Below are positions 38,117-46,369 of a DNA stretch of 64,000 bases, in pieces (position 1 is the stretch's first letter; each line of letters opens with the position of its first letter). The notes below the pieces were generated by a model. It searched no databases and was not told where the DNA came from. It saw only the letters and a list, made by a program, of their open reading frames with translations. The DNA comes from Streptomyces sp. HUAS MG91 (GTDB lineage Bacteria; Actinomycetota; Actinomycetes; Streptomycetales; Streptomycetaceae), in the NCBI RefSeq assembly GCF_040529335.1, contig NZ_CP159534.1, forward strand, positions 5,394,001-5,458,000. Reading direction: 5' to 3'. A program made the translations under genes and the position numbers.

Positions 38117-39328
38117 TCACAGGCGCGGCAGCGCGCGCTCGCGGCCCAGGCCGCCGAGCCAGTGCGCGGCCGGCTTGGGCGTACGGGCGAAGGTCTCGCC
38201 GTCCCAGCCGATGAGGCCGAACGTCGCCTTGTAGGTGCCCCACTCGTAGTTGTCGAGCGCGCTCCAGGCGAGGTAGCCGCGGACGTCGATGCCATCCTCG
38301 ATGCAGGCCGCGACCGCGTCGAGCGCGCCCGCGTAGTAGTCGATGCGGCGCTGCTCGTCACCGGTGGCGATGCCGTTCTCGGTGACGACGACCGGGGTGT
38401 CCGGGCCGATCAGTTCGGCGGTGTGCCGGATCGCGTGGCCGACGGCCTCCGGGTAGTACTCCCACGAGGTCAGGGTGCGCTCGGCGTCGGCCGGGGCCGG
38501 GATCGGGCCGTCCGCGCCGATCTTCGTACGGGTGTAGGACTGCACGCCGATCCAGTCGTCGCCGCGCGCGGCCTCGATGAAGATGTCCTCGCGGGGGTGG
38601 CGGTAGGCGGCGGTGACCTCCTCGGCGCCCGGCTCGGCCTGGTAGACCTGGTTGGCGATGGTCCAGCCGACCTTGATCTCCGGCTTGATCGAGCGCACCG
38701 CCTTCACCGCGGCGTGGTGCGCGGCGATCACGGCGTGCGTCGTCTCCTCGTCGGGGAAGGGCAGCCCGGCGGGCGGGAAGCCCTGGTCGCCGCGCTTGGC
38801 GAGACCGGCCATCACGGCGATCATGTTCGGCTCGTTGATCGTGCAGACGTGCTCGACACCGTCGGCGATGATCGGCGCGCACTCCTCGACGTACCGCGCG
38901 AACAGCTCGGCGGCGCCCTCGGCGGTGAAGCCGCCCAGGTCCTCGAACCACTGCGGGATCGTGAAGTGGTGCAGCGTGACGTTCGGCCGCAGGCCGCGGG
39001 CGATCGCGCCCTCCACCATGCGGCGGTAGTGGGCTATCTCGGCGCGCGAGAAGTAGCCGCGGACGGGCTCGATGCGGGCCCACTCGACGCTGAACCGGTA
39101 GTCGGTGAAGCCGAGTTCGGCGAGCAGGTCCATGTCCTGCTCCCAGCGGTGGTAGCTGTCGCAGGCGTCCAGGCTCGGCTCGTGGATCCCGGCCGCCGGG
39201 TCGTGCTCCTTGCGCCACCAGTCGCTGTTGACGTTGTTGCCCTCGATCTGGTGGGCGGCGGTCGAGGCGCCCCACAGGAACCCGTCGGGGAAGGGGAGCG
39301 TGCGCGTCGGGGCAGGGGTGAGCGTCAT
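38117..39328 (-). CDS. GH1 beta-glucosidase
   Basis: A 403-residue cytoplasmic retaining beta-glycosidase. The acid/base is E166 in TINEPN, the nucleophile E317 in VTENG, and FPDGFLWGASTAAHQIEG and RFSVEWARIEP are typical GH1 motifs. It lacks a signal peptide, so it would cleave disaccharides brought in by the adjacent ABC transporter. ATG at 39328 (MTLTPAPTRT) is preferred; the frame is open upstream only as antisense-like sequence over the permease. It is somewhat shorter than the usual 440-480 residues. Substrate could be cellobiose, laminaribiose or sophorose. Confidence 0.92.
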   Translation of the reverse strand: MTLTPAPTRTLPFPDGFLWGASTAAHQIEGNNVNSDWWRKEHDPAAGIHEPSLDACDSYHRWEQDMDLLAELGFTDYRFSVEWARIEPVRGYFSRAEIAHYRRMVEGAIARGLRPNVTLHHFTIPQWFEDLGGFTAEGAAELFARYVEECAPIIADGVEHVCTINEPNMIAVMAGLAKRGDQGFPPAGLPFPDEETTHAVIAAHHAAVKAVRSIKPEIKVGWTIANQVYQAEPGAEEVTAAYRHPREDIFIEAARGDDWIGVQSYTRTKIGADGPIPAPADAERTLTSWEYYPEAVGHAIRHTAELIGPDTPVVVTENGIATGDEQRRIDYYAGALDAVAACIEDGIDVRGYLAWSALDNYEWGTYKATFGLIGWDGETFARTPKPAAHWLGGLGRERALPRL

Positions 39329-39375
39329 GGTGATGATGCCTGTCTTTCTACGTGCGTGTGGGGGGCCGGGGCGGC

Positions 39376-40233
39376 TTACTTCATGCCGGCGGTGGCGATG
39401 CCCTGGGTGAAGTGGCGCTGGAGGACCGCGAAGACGATCAGCACGGGCAGGACGACGAGCAGCGAGCCCGCCATCAGCATTCCGTTGCCGCCGCCGACCG
39501 TGCGGTTGGGGTCGTTGGCGAAGGTCGCGAGCGCCACCGGGAGCGTGTACTTGTCGGGGTCGTTGGTCGCGATCAGCGGCCAGATGAAGTTGTTCCACGA
39601 CCCGAGGAACGTGAAGATCGTCAGCGTCGCGAGGGCGGGCTTTACCAGCGGAAGGACGATCCGCCAGAAGATGTACCACTCGCCGGCGCCGTCCATCCGG
39701 GCCGCTTCGAGCAGCTCGTCCGGGATCGACTGCATGAACTGCCGCATCAGGAAGACGCCGAACGCGCCCGCCGCGAAGGGCAGCACCAGGCCCGCGTAGG
39801 TGTCCAGCAGGTTCAGCTGGTTGATCAGCACGAACAGCGGCAGGACCATCAGGTTCGCCGGGACCATCAGGGCGGCGAGCACGATCCCGAAGACCTTCGA
39901 GCGGCCGCTGAAGTTCAGCTTGGCCAGCGCGTAGCCGAGCATCGAGCAGAACAGCAGGTTGCACACGGTCACGAGCACGGCGACGATCACCGAGTTCAGG
40001 AAGTACCGCGGCATGTCCAGCTGGTCGAGCAGATCGCTGAAGTTCTTCAGCGTCCACTCGGAGGGGATCCAGACCGGCGGGCTCGCGGTCAGGTCCTTCT
40101 TGGTCTTGAAGGCGCTCAGCGCCATCCACAGGAAGGGCGCGGCCATCACCAGGAGGCCGAGCGAGGCGACGACGTAGAGCAGCGGCTTGCGGACCCGGCC
40201 CTCGGGCCGGCGGGTGGGGGTGACGGCGCTCAT
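39376..40233 (-). CDS. sugar ABC transporter permease (MalG-like)
   Basis: A 285-residue inner-membrane protein with six helices. The cytoplasmic EAA loop is EAARMDGAGEWYIFWRIVLPLVKP-like, the contact site for the ATPase. ATG at 40233 overlaps the stop of the other permease (ATGA), so both are made together. No ATPase gene lies in the operon; as in other Streptomyces sugar systems, a shared MsiK-type ATPase elsewhere probably powers it. Confidence 0.94.
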   Translation of the reverse strand: MSAVTPTRRPEGRVRKPLLYVVASLGLLVMAAPFLWMALSAFKTKKDLTASPPVWIPSEWTLKNFSDLLDQLDMPRYFLNSVIVAVLVTVCNLLFCSMLGYALAKLNFSGRSKVFGIVLAALMVPANLMVLPLFVLINQLNLLDTYAGLVLPFAAGAFGVFLMRQFMQSIPDELLEAARMDGAGEWYIFWRIVLPLVKPALATLTIFTFLGSWNNFIWPLIATNDPDKYTLPVALATFANDPNRTVGGGNGMLMAGSLLVVLPVLIVFAVLQRHFTQGIATAGMK

Positions 40234-41204
40234 TTCGTGTTGTCCTTCATCAGTCGCAGCTGCAGCACCGTGATGCCCATGATCACCACGAACAGGACGT
40301 ACGCCATGGCGCTCGCGTAGCCCATGTTGAAGAACCGGAAGCCCTGGAAGTACATGTCGAGGGAGACGGTCATCGTGGAGTCGGAGGGGCCGCCCTGGGT
40401 CATCACGAACGGCTCCTCGAACACGTTGAGGTAACCGATCGTCGTGATGACCGTGGCGTACAGGAGCGTCGGGCGCAGCAGCGGCACCGTGATCCGGCGC
40501 AGCTCCTGCCAGGCGCTCGCCCCGTCGAGCCGGGCGGCCTCGCGGACCTCGGCCGGGATGGCCTGGAGTCCGGCGATCATGAGGACCATGACCGTGCCGA
40601 GGTTGCGCCACACCGCCATCACGATCAGCGACGGCATGGCCCAGGTCTCCGAGCCGAGGAAGTCCGGCGCGGTGAAGCCGAGTTCGTCACCGAGCCCGGC
40701 GATCAGCCCGTCCGAGGGGTCGAGCACGAACCGCCACACGATGGCCACGGCGACGATCGTGGTGACCACCGGCGCGTAGAAGCCCACCCGGAAGAAGGTG
40801 CGGGCCCGGTCGATGCCGTTGTTGAGCAGCACCGCGACGAGCAGCCCGAGCCCGATGGTCAGCGGCACCCCGACGACCACGAAGTACGCGGTGTTGAACA
40901 TCGCGCGCAGGAACTGGTCGTCGCTGAACAGCTTGGTGTAGTTCTCCAGGCCGACGAAGTTCGCGTCCATCGGCTTGCGGACGTTGCGCTGCCCGAAGTC
41001 GGTGAAGCTCATGACGAGCGTCGCGACGATCGGGAAGAGCATGAAGACCGCGAACAGCGCGAGGAACGGGGTGGAGAACAGCCATCCGGCCAGGTTCTGC
41101 TTCCCCATCGAGCGCTTCTTGCGCCGCCCCGCGCCCTGCGGGGACCCGCCGCCCGGGGCCTTCTCGGCCCCGGAGCGCGCGGGGGTGGGTGTCGTGGTGG
41201 ACAT
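40230..41204 (-). CDS. sugar ABC transporter permease (MalF-like)
   Basis: A 324-residue inner-membrane protein with six helices after a basic N-terminal extension (RRKKRSMGKQNLAGWLFSTPFL). The EAA loop is EAARLDGASAWQELRRITVPLL. It pairs with the MalG-like permease, to which it is coupled by an ATGA overlap, and follows the binding-protein gene with an 81-bp gap. Confidence 0.94.
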   Translation of the reverse strand: MSTTTPTPARSGAEKAPGGGSPQGAGRRKKRSMGKQNLAGWLFSTPFLALFAVFMLFPIVATLVMSFTDFGQRNVRKPMDANFVGLENYTKLFSDDQFLRAMFNTAYFVVVGVPLTIGLGLLVAVLLNNGIDRARTFFRVGFYAPVVTTIVAVAIVWRFVLDPSDGLIAGLGDELGFTAPDFLGSETWAMPSLIVMAVWRNLGTVMVLMIAGLQAIPAEVREAARLDGASAWQELRRITVPLLRPTLLYATVITTIGYLNVFEEPFVMTQGGPSDSTMTVSLDMYFQGFRFFNMGYASAMAYVLFVVIMGITVLQLRLMKDNTK

Positions 41205-41285
41205 GGTCGCCCTTCGGACGTCCTCCGGGCGGGTCCCTGCGGACCGTCCGGCGGGTGGGGGTTTCTTTCGCTGGGCCCTGCCGGG

Positions 41286-42530
41286 CTACTTCTGGACGAG
41301 GCCCTCGATCTCGCCCTGCGCCTTGTCGAGCGCGGCCTTCGGGGAGGCCTTGCCCTGGGCGGCGTCCTCGATCGCGGTGTCGATCTTCGAGGTGATCTCG
41401 GACCACTTGGGCTGGGCCGGCGAGACCTGCGCCGACTCCATCTGCGTCTTCCAGATCTTCATCTTCGGGTCGTTGGCCAGGTCACCGGAGTTCCAGGCGG
41501 TCATGTTGGCCGGAAGGTCCTTGGTGCGCTGGAACCAGTCGGCCTGGCCCTTGGTGCCCGTGAGGTACTTGACGAGCTCCTTGGCGGCGGCCTTGTGCTC
41601 GCTGTCCGCGGAGATCGTCAGGGACGAGCCGCCCGCCATGGAGGCGGAGGTCTTGTCGGTGGGCACGTTGGCGATGGCCCACTTGCCCTTGAGGTCGGGG
41701 TAGTTGTCGTCGAGCAGACCCATGTGCCAGGGGCCGCCGAAGAACATCGCGACCGCGCCGGTGTTGAAGTCCTTCGTCACGTCGTAGCCGGGACGCACCG
41801 ACTTCGCGGCGAGGCCCTTCTTGAAGTAGCTGGTGTAGTTCTCCAGGGCCTTGACGGTGGCCGGGCTGTTGGCGACCGTCTTGCCGTCCTTGGTGACGAT
41901 CTGGCCGCCGGCCGAGTACAGGAACTGGTAGAAGCTCTGCACCGAGTCCAGGCCGTTGGGCTGGATCGACAGGCCGTACTTCGAGCCGGCCTTCTGGTAC
42001 TTCTCAGCGGCCGTCTGCAGCTCCGCCATGGTGGCCGGGGCCTTGTCGATCCCGGCCTTCTTCGCCAGGTCGGTGCGGTAGTAGAGCACGCGGGTGTCGA
42101 CGTACCACGGCACGCCGTAGGCCTTGCCGTCGTACTCGCCCTGCTCCCAGCCGGCCGGGAAGTAGTCCTTCTCCTTGAAGGTCTTGGTGTCGACCTCCTC
42201 CAGGGCGCCCATGTCCGCGAACTCGGTCAGGTAGCTGCCGCCCATCTGCATCACGTCGGGCAGCTTGTTGGCGGCCGCGGCGGCGACGAGCTTCTGGTGG
42301 GCGACATCCCAGCCGATCGGGGTGACCTTCACCGTGATGTTCGGGTTGGCCTTCTCGTAGACCTTGGCGACGTCGGCGAGCTTCTCGCCCTCGGTCCCCA
42401 TGGCCCAGACGGTGAGCGTCTGCTTCGCGTCGGCCGCGACCGAGTCGCCGCCGGAGCCGCCGCAGGCGGTGAGAGTGAGCGCGGACGCCAGGCTTACGGC
42501 GATCGCGGCAGTGGTTGCGCGGCGGTTCAT
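41286..42530 (-). CDS. extracellular sugar-binding lipoprotein
   Basis: A 414-residue family 1 solute-binding protein. The lipobox LTLTACGG gives lipidated C23. The body has the typical TLTVWAMGTEGEKLADVAKVYEKANPNITVKV start and GGGSSLTIS-like hinge region (MAGGSSLTISADSEHKAAAKELVKYLT). ATG at 42530 has AAGGAGGA upstream. First gene of a five-gene operon (binding protein, two permeases, GH1, glucanase-like). The promoter holds two 14-bp LacI-like operators. Confidence 0.94.
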   Translation of the reverse strand: MNRRATTAAIAVSLASALTLTACGGSGGDSVAADAKQTLTVWAMGTEGEKLADVAKVYEKANPNITVKVTPIGWDVAHQKLVAAAAANKLPDVMQMGGSYLTEFADMGALEEVDTKTFKEKDYFPAGWEQGEYDGKAYGVPWYVDTRVLYYRTDLAKKAGIDKAPATMAELQTAAEKYQKAGSKYGLSIQPNGLDSVQSFYQFLYSAGGQIVTKDGKTVANSPATVKALENYTSYFKKGLAAKSVRPGYDVTKDFNTGAVAMFFGGPWHMGLLDDNYPDLKGKWAIANVPTDKTSASMAGGSSLTISADSEHKAAAKELVKYLTGTKGQADWFQRTKDLPANMTAWNSGDLANDPKMKIWKTQMESAQVSPAQPKWSEITSKIDTAIEDAAQGKASPKAALDKAQGEIEGLVQK

Positions 42531-42560
42531 GGACGGCTCCTCCTTGAGCGGACCGTGGAA

Positions 42561-42587
42561 TGTATGCGCTGTCTGTAAGCGCATACA
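42561..42587. promoter_or_regulatory. two abutting LacI-type operators upstream of the sugar operon
   Basis: TGTATGCGCTGTCT (42561-42574) and TGTAAGCGCATACA (42574-42587) share the GCGC centre. Together they form an 11-bp perfect inverted repeat (ATGTATGCGCT/AGCGCATACAT, 7-bp spacer, 42560-42588). The second differs at two of 14 positions from the site upstream of lacI at 45338-45351. Confidence 0.7.
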
Positions 42588-42787
42588 TGACTCTGTAACA
42601 GCCGCCTCGGATGTGGCAAGAGGGGTCTTGGTCACACTCCCGTAACGGGACGGAAAGCCGGTGTCCCGCCGGCCGCTGCCGGACACGGCCGCGATGCCCG
42701 CCGTGTACGGCGAGCCTAAAACAGACATTCCGCTTTGAGTCGGGCCACCTCGGAAGAATTGGCCTGTACCGGATGTGATCTCTGTCC

Positions 42788-42800
42788 TAAGGTCGCGGCC
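42788..42800 (+). promoter_or_regulatory. -10 element of leaderless esterase gene
   Basis: TAAGGT (42788-42793) lies 7 nt before the ATG at 42801. Confidence 0.5.
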
Positions 42801-43793
42801 ATGACAGTCTTCGCACACGATTTCCCGTTCGACCCGACATACGGCTACACCCTCGCCGACCTGCGCGGAGTCGGTGCGCCCGACGGCGCCCCGGCCGACT
42901 TCGACACCTTCTGGCGCGGCCGCTACGAGGCCGCGCGGGCGGTGCCGACCCGGCCGGAGATCGGGCCGCTCGTGGAGGAGCGCGACGGCGTCCGCATCTT
43001 CGAGGTGACCTACACGTCGGTGGGGGACGTACGGCTCGGCGGCTGGCTGGCGCTGCCGGTGGACGGCCCGGCGGAGCACGGCTTCGTCATCGGGCACGGG
43101 TACGGCGGCCGCGACCAGGCGGGCCCCGACGTGCCGCTGCCGCTGCCCCGGTCGGCGGCGATCCTGCCCTGCGTGCGCGGGATGGTGGAGCGCGGGCTCG
43201 TCGACGGGGTGCCGTCGGTCTCCGCCGAGCACGTGCTGCACGGGATCGCTTCGCGGGAGACGTACGTGATCGGGGAGTGCGTCGCCGATCTGTGGTGCGC
43301 GGCGTCGGCGCTGCTCGAACTGGTGCCGGAGCTGGGGGAGTCGGTGGCTTCCGGCGCCGGGCTCGGCTATCTCGGGGAGAGCTTCGGCGGGGGGCTGGGC
43401 GCGCTGGCCCTGCCCTGGGACGACCGGTTCGCGGCCGGGGAGCTGACGGTGCCGACGTTCGGGAATCATCCGCTGCGGCTGACGCTGGACTGTGCGGGGA
43501 GCGGGGCGGCTGTGCGCCGCCATCACGCCGGGCATCCCGAAGTCACCGAGGTGCTCGGGTACTTCGACGCGGCGACGGCGGCGACGCGCTTGTCGAAGCC
43601 GGTGCTGGTCGCTGCCGCGCTCTTCGATCCCTCGGTGCCGTCGCCGGGGCAGTTCGCGGTGCACAACGCGCTGGCCGGGGGTGGGGAGTTGCTGGTGCTC
43701 GAGGCCGGGCACTTCGACTGGGAGGGGGACGCGGCGGCGCGGGTCGAACTTGCCGCGGCCAAGGCGGAGTTCTTCGGGCGGGCGCTGAAGTGA
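42801..43793 (+). CDS. acetyl xylan esterase / cephalosporin C deacetylase-family hydrolase
   Basis: A 330-residue alpha/beta hydrolase without signal peptide. The catalytic triad is S194 (GYLGESFGGGLG), D276 (AALFDPSVPSPGQ) and H304 (EAGHFDWEG). The N-terminal FDTFWRGRYEAAR and the RLGGWLALPV and GHGYGGRDQ segments are typical of AXE1/CAH enzymes. It probably removes acetyl groups from sugars or oligosaccharides inside the cell. It is divergent from the sugar ABC operon, shares its control region and is likely part of the same pathway. Confidence 0.85.
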   Translation: MTVFAHDFPFDPTYGYTLADLRGVGAPDGAPADFDTFWRGRYEAARAVPTRPEIGPLVEERDGVRIFEVTYTSVGDVRLGGWLALPVDGPAEHGFVIGHGYGGRDQAGPDVPLPLPRSAAILPCVRGMVERGLVDGVPSVSAEHVLHGIASRETYVIGECVADLWCAASALLELVPELGESVASGAGLGYLGESFGGGLGALALPWDDRFAAGELTVPTFGNHPLRLTLDCAGSGAAVRRHHAGHPEVTEVLGYFDAATAATRLSKPVLVAAALFDPSVPSPGQFAVHNALAGGGELLVLEAGHFDWEGDAAARVELAAAKAEFFGRALK

Positions 43794-43851
43794 GGCGCGG
43801 GTCGCTGTAGTTCGGGCCGTTGCCTTCGTCTGCGGCTCACGTCGTGGCTGG

Positions 43852-44130
43852 TCGCGCAGTTCCCCGCGCCCCTGGGCCGTACGTCGGCTGACGGCCGGTG
43901 GCCTCTTCTCGCGCAGTTCCCCGCGCCCCTGAGGCATGCGCTGCGCGCAGCCTCCCCCTGAGGCTGCGGCTCCGCCGCGCCTCTGTAGATGAGCAGCTGT
44001 CGCACGAGGCGCGCCTCTCTTGATGAGATGGCGCACGAAGTGCGCATCTCAGGGGCGCGGGGAACTGCGCGAGAAGCGGCCACCGGGCCGCAGGCGAACG
44101 AACTACCCAGGGGCGCGGGGAACTGCGCGA
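43852..44130. repeat. nested inverted repeat, dispersed family copy B
   Basis: Inner arms 43909-43933 and 44048-44072 are exact 25-bp inverses, starting TCGCGCAGTTCCCCGCGCCC. Outer copies lie at 43852 and 44107-44130. The inner hairpin GAGATGGCGCAC-GAA-GTGCGCATCTC (about 44025-44050) matches copy C at 49676. It fills the 427-bp gap between convergent esterase and lacI genes and may terminate both; no gene is seen in it. Confidence 0.9.
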
Positions 44131-44220
44131 CCAGCCACCGCCGGGCCGTAGGCGAAGGAACTACCCAGGGGCGCGGGCGGCGGTGAGACGGGGGCGCCGC
44201 CGAAGAAGTGCGCGGCCCGA

Positions 44221-45297
44221 TCAGGTGCAGCCGCAGCTTTCTCGGCGGGTGGGGGAAACCGGCAGCATCATCGACACCGGCTCCTTCCCCTGCTGCCCGG
44301 TGAGCCGCCGCACGAGCAGCTCCACCGCCTCCTCACCCATCCGCCGCATGGGCTGCCGCACAGTGGTGAGAGTGGGCCGCACCAGCCGGCTCAGCGCGAT
44401 CCCGTCGAACCCGGTGACAGCGATGTCATCCGGCACCCGGACCCCCCGCCGCTCCAGCGTGTGCAGGGCGCCCACCGCCATCTGGTCATTGGCGAACAGC
44501 AGCGCCTCGGGCCGCGGCCCCGGCCGGTCGAGGAGTTCGTCGGTGGCCCGCGCCCCCTCGGCCTGCGTCATCATGGCGACCCGCAGATCGGGCGCGTCGG
44601 ACACCGGCACCCCGGCGGCACGGCAGGCCTCGGCGTGCCCCCGGAACCGCGCGGCGACGTCGGGCGACTCCTCGGCGCCGATGTAGGCGAGGCGGCGCAG
44701 GCCGTGGTCCTCGATCAGGTGCCGGGTCAGCTCGCGCTGGCCGTCGGTGTTGGCGGTCTCGATGTGGTCCAGGTGATCGAGGTCGTCCGACTCGCGCGGC
44801 CCGGCGAGCATGACCACCGGCTGCCGCCGCGAGATGACGTCCAGGTCCTCGGTCGGCACGGTCCGGGCCAGCACCGCGAACCCGTCCACCCGCCCGGCCA
44901 CCTTCGCCAGCTGGCTCTCCGGCCCGCCCTTGAGGGACGCGGCGATCAGCAGCGCGTACCCGTGCCGGCGTGCGGCGCGCTCCATCCCGCGGATGATCTG
45001 GTCGGAGTAGAGCATCGCGGCGTCGTCGTCCGCCTCGTCACCGGCGCCCGTCTCGGCCTCGGACTCGGCGTCCGGGTCGGAGTAGTCGGGAAAGCACAGG
45101 CCGAGGACGCCGGTGGAGCGGCTGGCGAGCCCGCGGGCGTTGCCACTGGGTACGTAGCCGAGCTCCCGGGCGCTGGCGAGCACCCGCTCGCGGGTCTGGG
45201 CGCGGACCGAGTCCGGGTTGCGGTAGACCCGGGAGACGGTGGCGATGGAGACCCCGGAACGTTCGGCGACGTCGTACACCGTGGGGGCTGTGCTCAC
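44221..45297 (-). CDS. LacI-family transcriptional regulator
   Basis: A 358-residue repressor. The N-terminal HTH is PTVYDVAERSGVSIATVSRVYRNPDSV (about 4-31), followed by the hinge helix and a periplasmic-binding-protein-like sensor domain with the C-terminal TGFDGIALSRLVRPTLTTVRQP. An Asp/Glu-rich insertion (DPDAESEAETGAGDEADDDAA, about 75-95) is unusual. GTG at 45297 is preferred over an in-frame start at 45348, which overlaps the operator. It probably represses itself and the adjacent sugar operon through the shared 14-bp sites. Confidence 0.92.
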   Translation of the reverse strand: MSTAPTVYDVAERSGVSIATVSRVYRNPDSVRAQTRERVLASARELGYVPSGNARGLASRSTGVLGLCFPDYSDPDAESEAETGAGDEADDDAAMLYSDQIIRGMERAARRHGYALLIAASLKGGPESQLAKVAGRVDGFAVLARTVPTEDLDVISRRQPVVMLAGPRESDDLDHLDHIETANTDGQRELTRHLIEDHGLRRLAYIGAEESPDVAARFRGHAEACRAAGVPVSDAPDLRVAMMTQAEGARATDELLDRPGPRPEALLFANDQMAVGALHTLERRGVRVPDDIAVTGFDGIALSRLVRPTLTTVRQPMRRMGEEAVELLVRRLTGQQGKEPVSMMLPVSPTRRESCGCT

Positions 45298-45337
45298 TGG
45301 GTGGACCCCCGAGTGCGTGGAGTGACGGAAAGCGAAA

Positions 45338-45351
45338 TGAAAGCGCATTCA
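45338..45351. promoter_or_regulatory. LacI-type operator upstream of lacI
   Basis: TGAAAGCGCATTCA is a near-perfect 14-bp palindrome (12 of 14) with a GCGC centre, 41 nt before the lacI GTG. Confidence 0.65.
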
Positions 45352-45595
45352 GCCTAGGCCGGGAGAGGGCGGCGGGGCAAGGGTCACCCCTCCGCGCGGA
45401 CGTGCGCCGGAGCCGGACCCCGGCCCGGCGCCGAACGTGATCGGCGACGCGGTCCCGCTGGTCACAGGCCTGCCGCCGCCACCCACCGCTGGGCGCGCGC
45501 CGAAGCCGGAGAGATCCCGGGCGCCGCTCGGCGCCTGCCCATTCCGCCCGAACCGGGCGCCCGAAGCCCGGACACCCGCCCAGCGCCGCCGCACG

Positions 45596-46369
45596 CTACG
45601 ACGATCGCCGCCGGATCTTGTTCCCCAGCCACACCACGGGATCGTATTTGCGGTCGACCGCCCGTTCCTTCAGGGGAATCAGCGCATTGTCCGTGATCTT
45701 GATGCCCTCGGGGCAGACCTCCGTGCAGCACTTGGTGATGTTGCAGTAGCCGAGCCCGTGCTCGTCCTGCGCGGTGGCCTTGCGGTCGAGGCCGGAGTCG
45801 GACGCGGCGTCCAGGGGGTGCATGTCCAGTTCGGCGACGCGCATCAGGAAGCGCGGGCCCGCGAACGCCGTCTTGTTCTCCTCGTGGTCGCGCACCACGT
45901 GGCAGGTGTCCTGGCACAGGAAGCACTCGATGCACTTGCGGAACTCCTGCGAGCGGTCCACGTCCTCCTGCATCATCCGGTACTCGCCGGGCCCGAGGTC
46001 CTGCGGCGGGACGAAGGCCGGGACCTCGCGGGCCTTCGCGTAGTTGAAGCCGACGTCCGTGACGAGGTCCCGGACGACGGGGAACGCGCGCAGCGGCGTC
46101 ACCGTGATCGTGTCGGCGGGCCCGAAGACCGACATCCGCGTCATGCACATCAGCCGCGGCCGCCCGTTGATCTCGGCCGAGCACGAACCGCACTTGCCCG
46201 CCTTGCAGTTCCAGCGGACCGCCAGGTCCGGGGCCTGGGTCGCCTGGAGCCGGTGGATGATGTCGAGGACGACCTCGCCCTCGTTCACCTCGACCTCGAA
46301 GTCCTCCAGGCCGCCACCGCCGGTGTCCCCGCGCCACACCCTGAAGTGCGCGTCATAGGCGTCGCTCAC
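45596..46369 (-). CDS. sdhB: succinate dehydrogenase iron-sulfur subunit
   Basis: A 257-residue electron-transfer subunit. [2Fe-2S] ligands are C55, C60, C63, C75 (WNCKAGKCGSCSAEI). The second domain has CIECFLCQDTC (C146, C149, C152, C156) and CNITKCCTEVCP (C209, C214/C215, C219) for the [4Fe-4S] and [3Fe-4S] clusters. It carries electrons from the flavoprotein to the membrane anchor. GTG at 46369 overlaps the sdhA stop (GTGA). Last of three genes in the operon. Confidence 0.94.
   Translation of the reverse strand: MSDAYDAHFRVWRGDTGGGGLEDFEVEVNEGEVVLDIIHRLQATQAPDLAVRWNCKAGKCGSCSAEINGRPRLMCMTRMSVFGPADTITVTPLRAFPVVRDLVTDVGFNYAKAREVPAFVPPQDLGPGEYRMMQEDVDRSQEFRKCIECFLCQDTCHVVRDHEENKTAFAGPRFLMRVAELDMHPLDAASDSGLDRKATAQDEHGLGYCNITKCCTEVCPEGIKITDNALIPLKERAVDRKYDPVVWLGNKIRRRSS

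Noticed and set aside
34010..39799. A 1,929-codon open frame on the plus strand
   Set aside because: It runs antisense through six convincing genes (pspA to the MalG-like permease), has Arg/Gly/Val-rich composition and no recognisable domain; it is a by-product of high third-position GC.
42722..42736. A further partial match to the ychF 3' repeat (ACATTCCGCTT)
   Set aside because: Only about 9-11 bp agree, without the downstream CAACGTGTA; likely chance.
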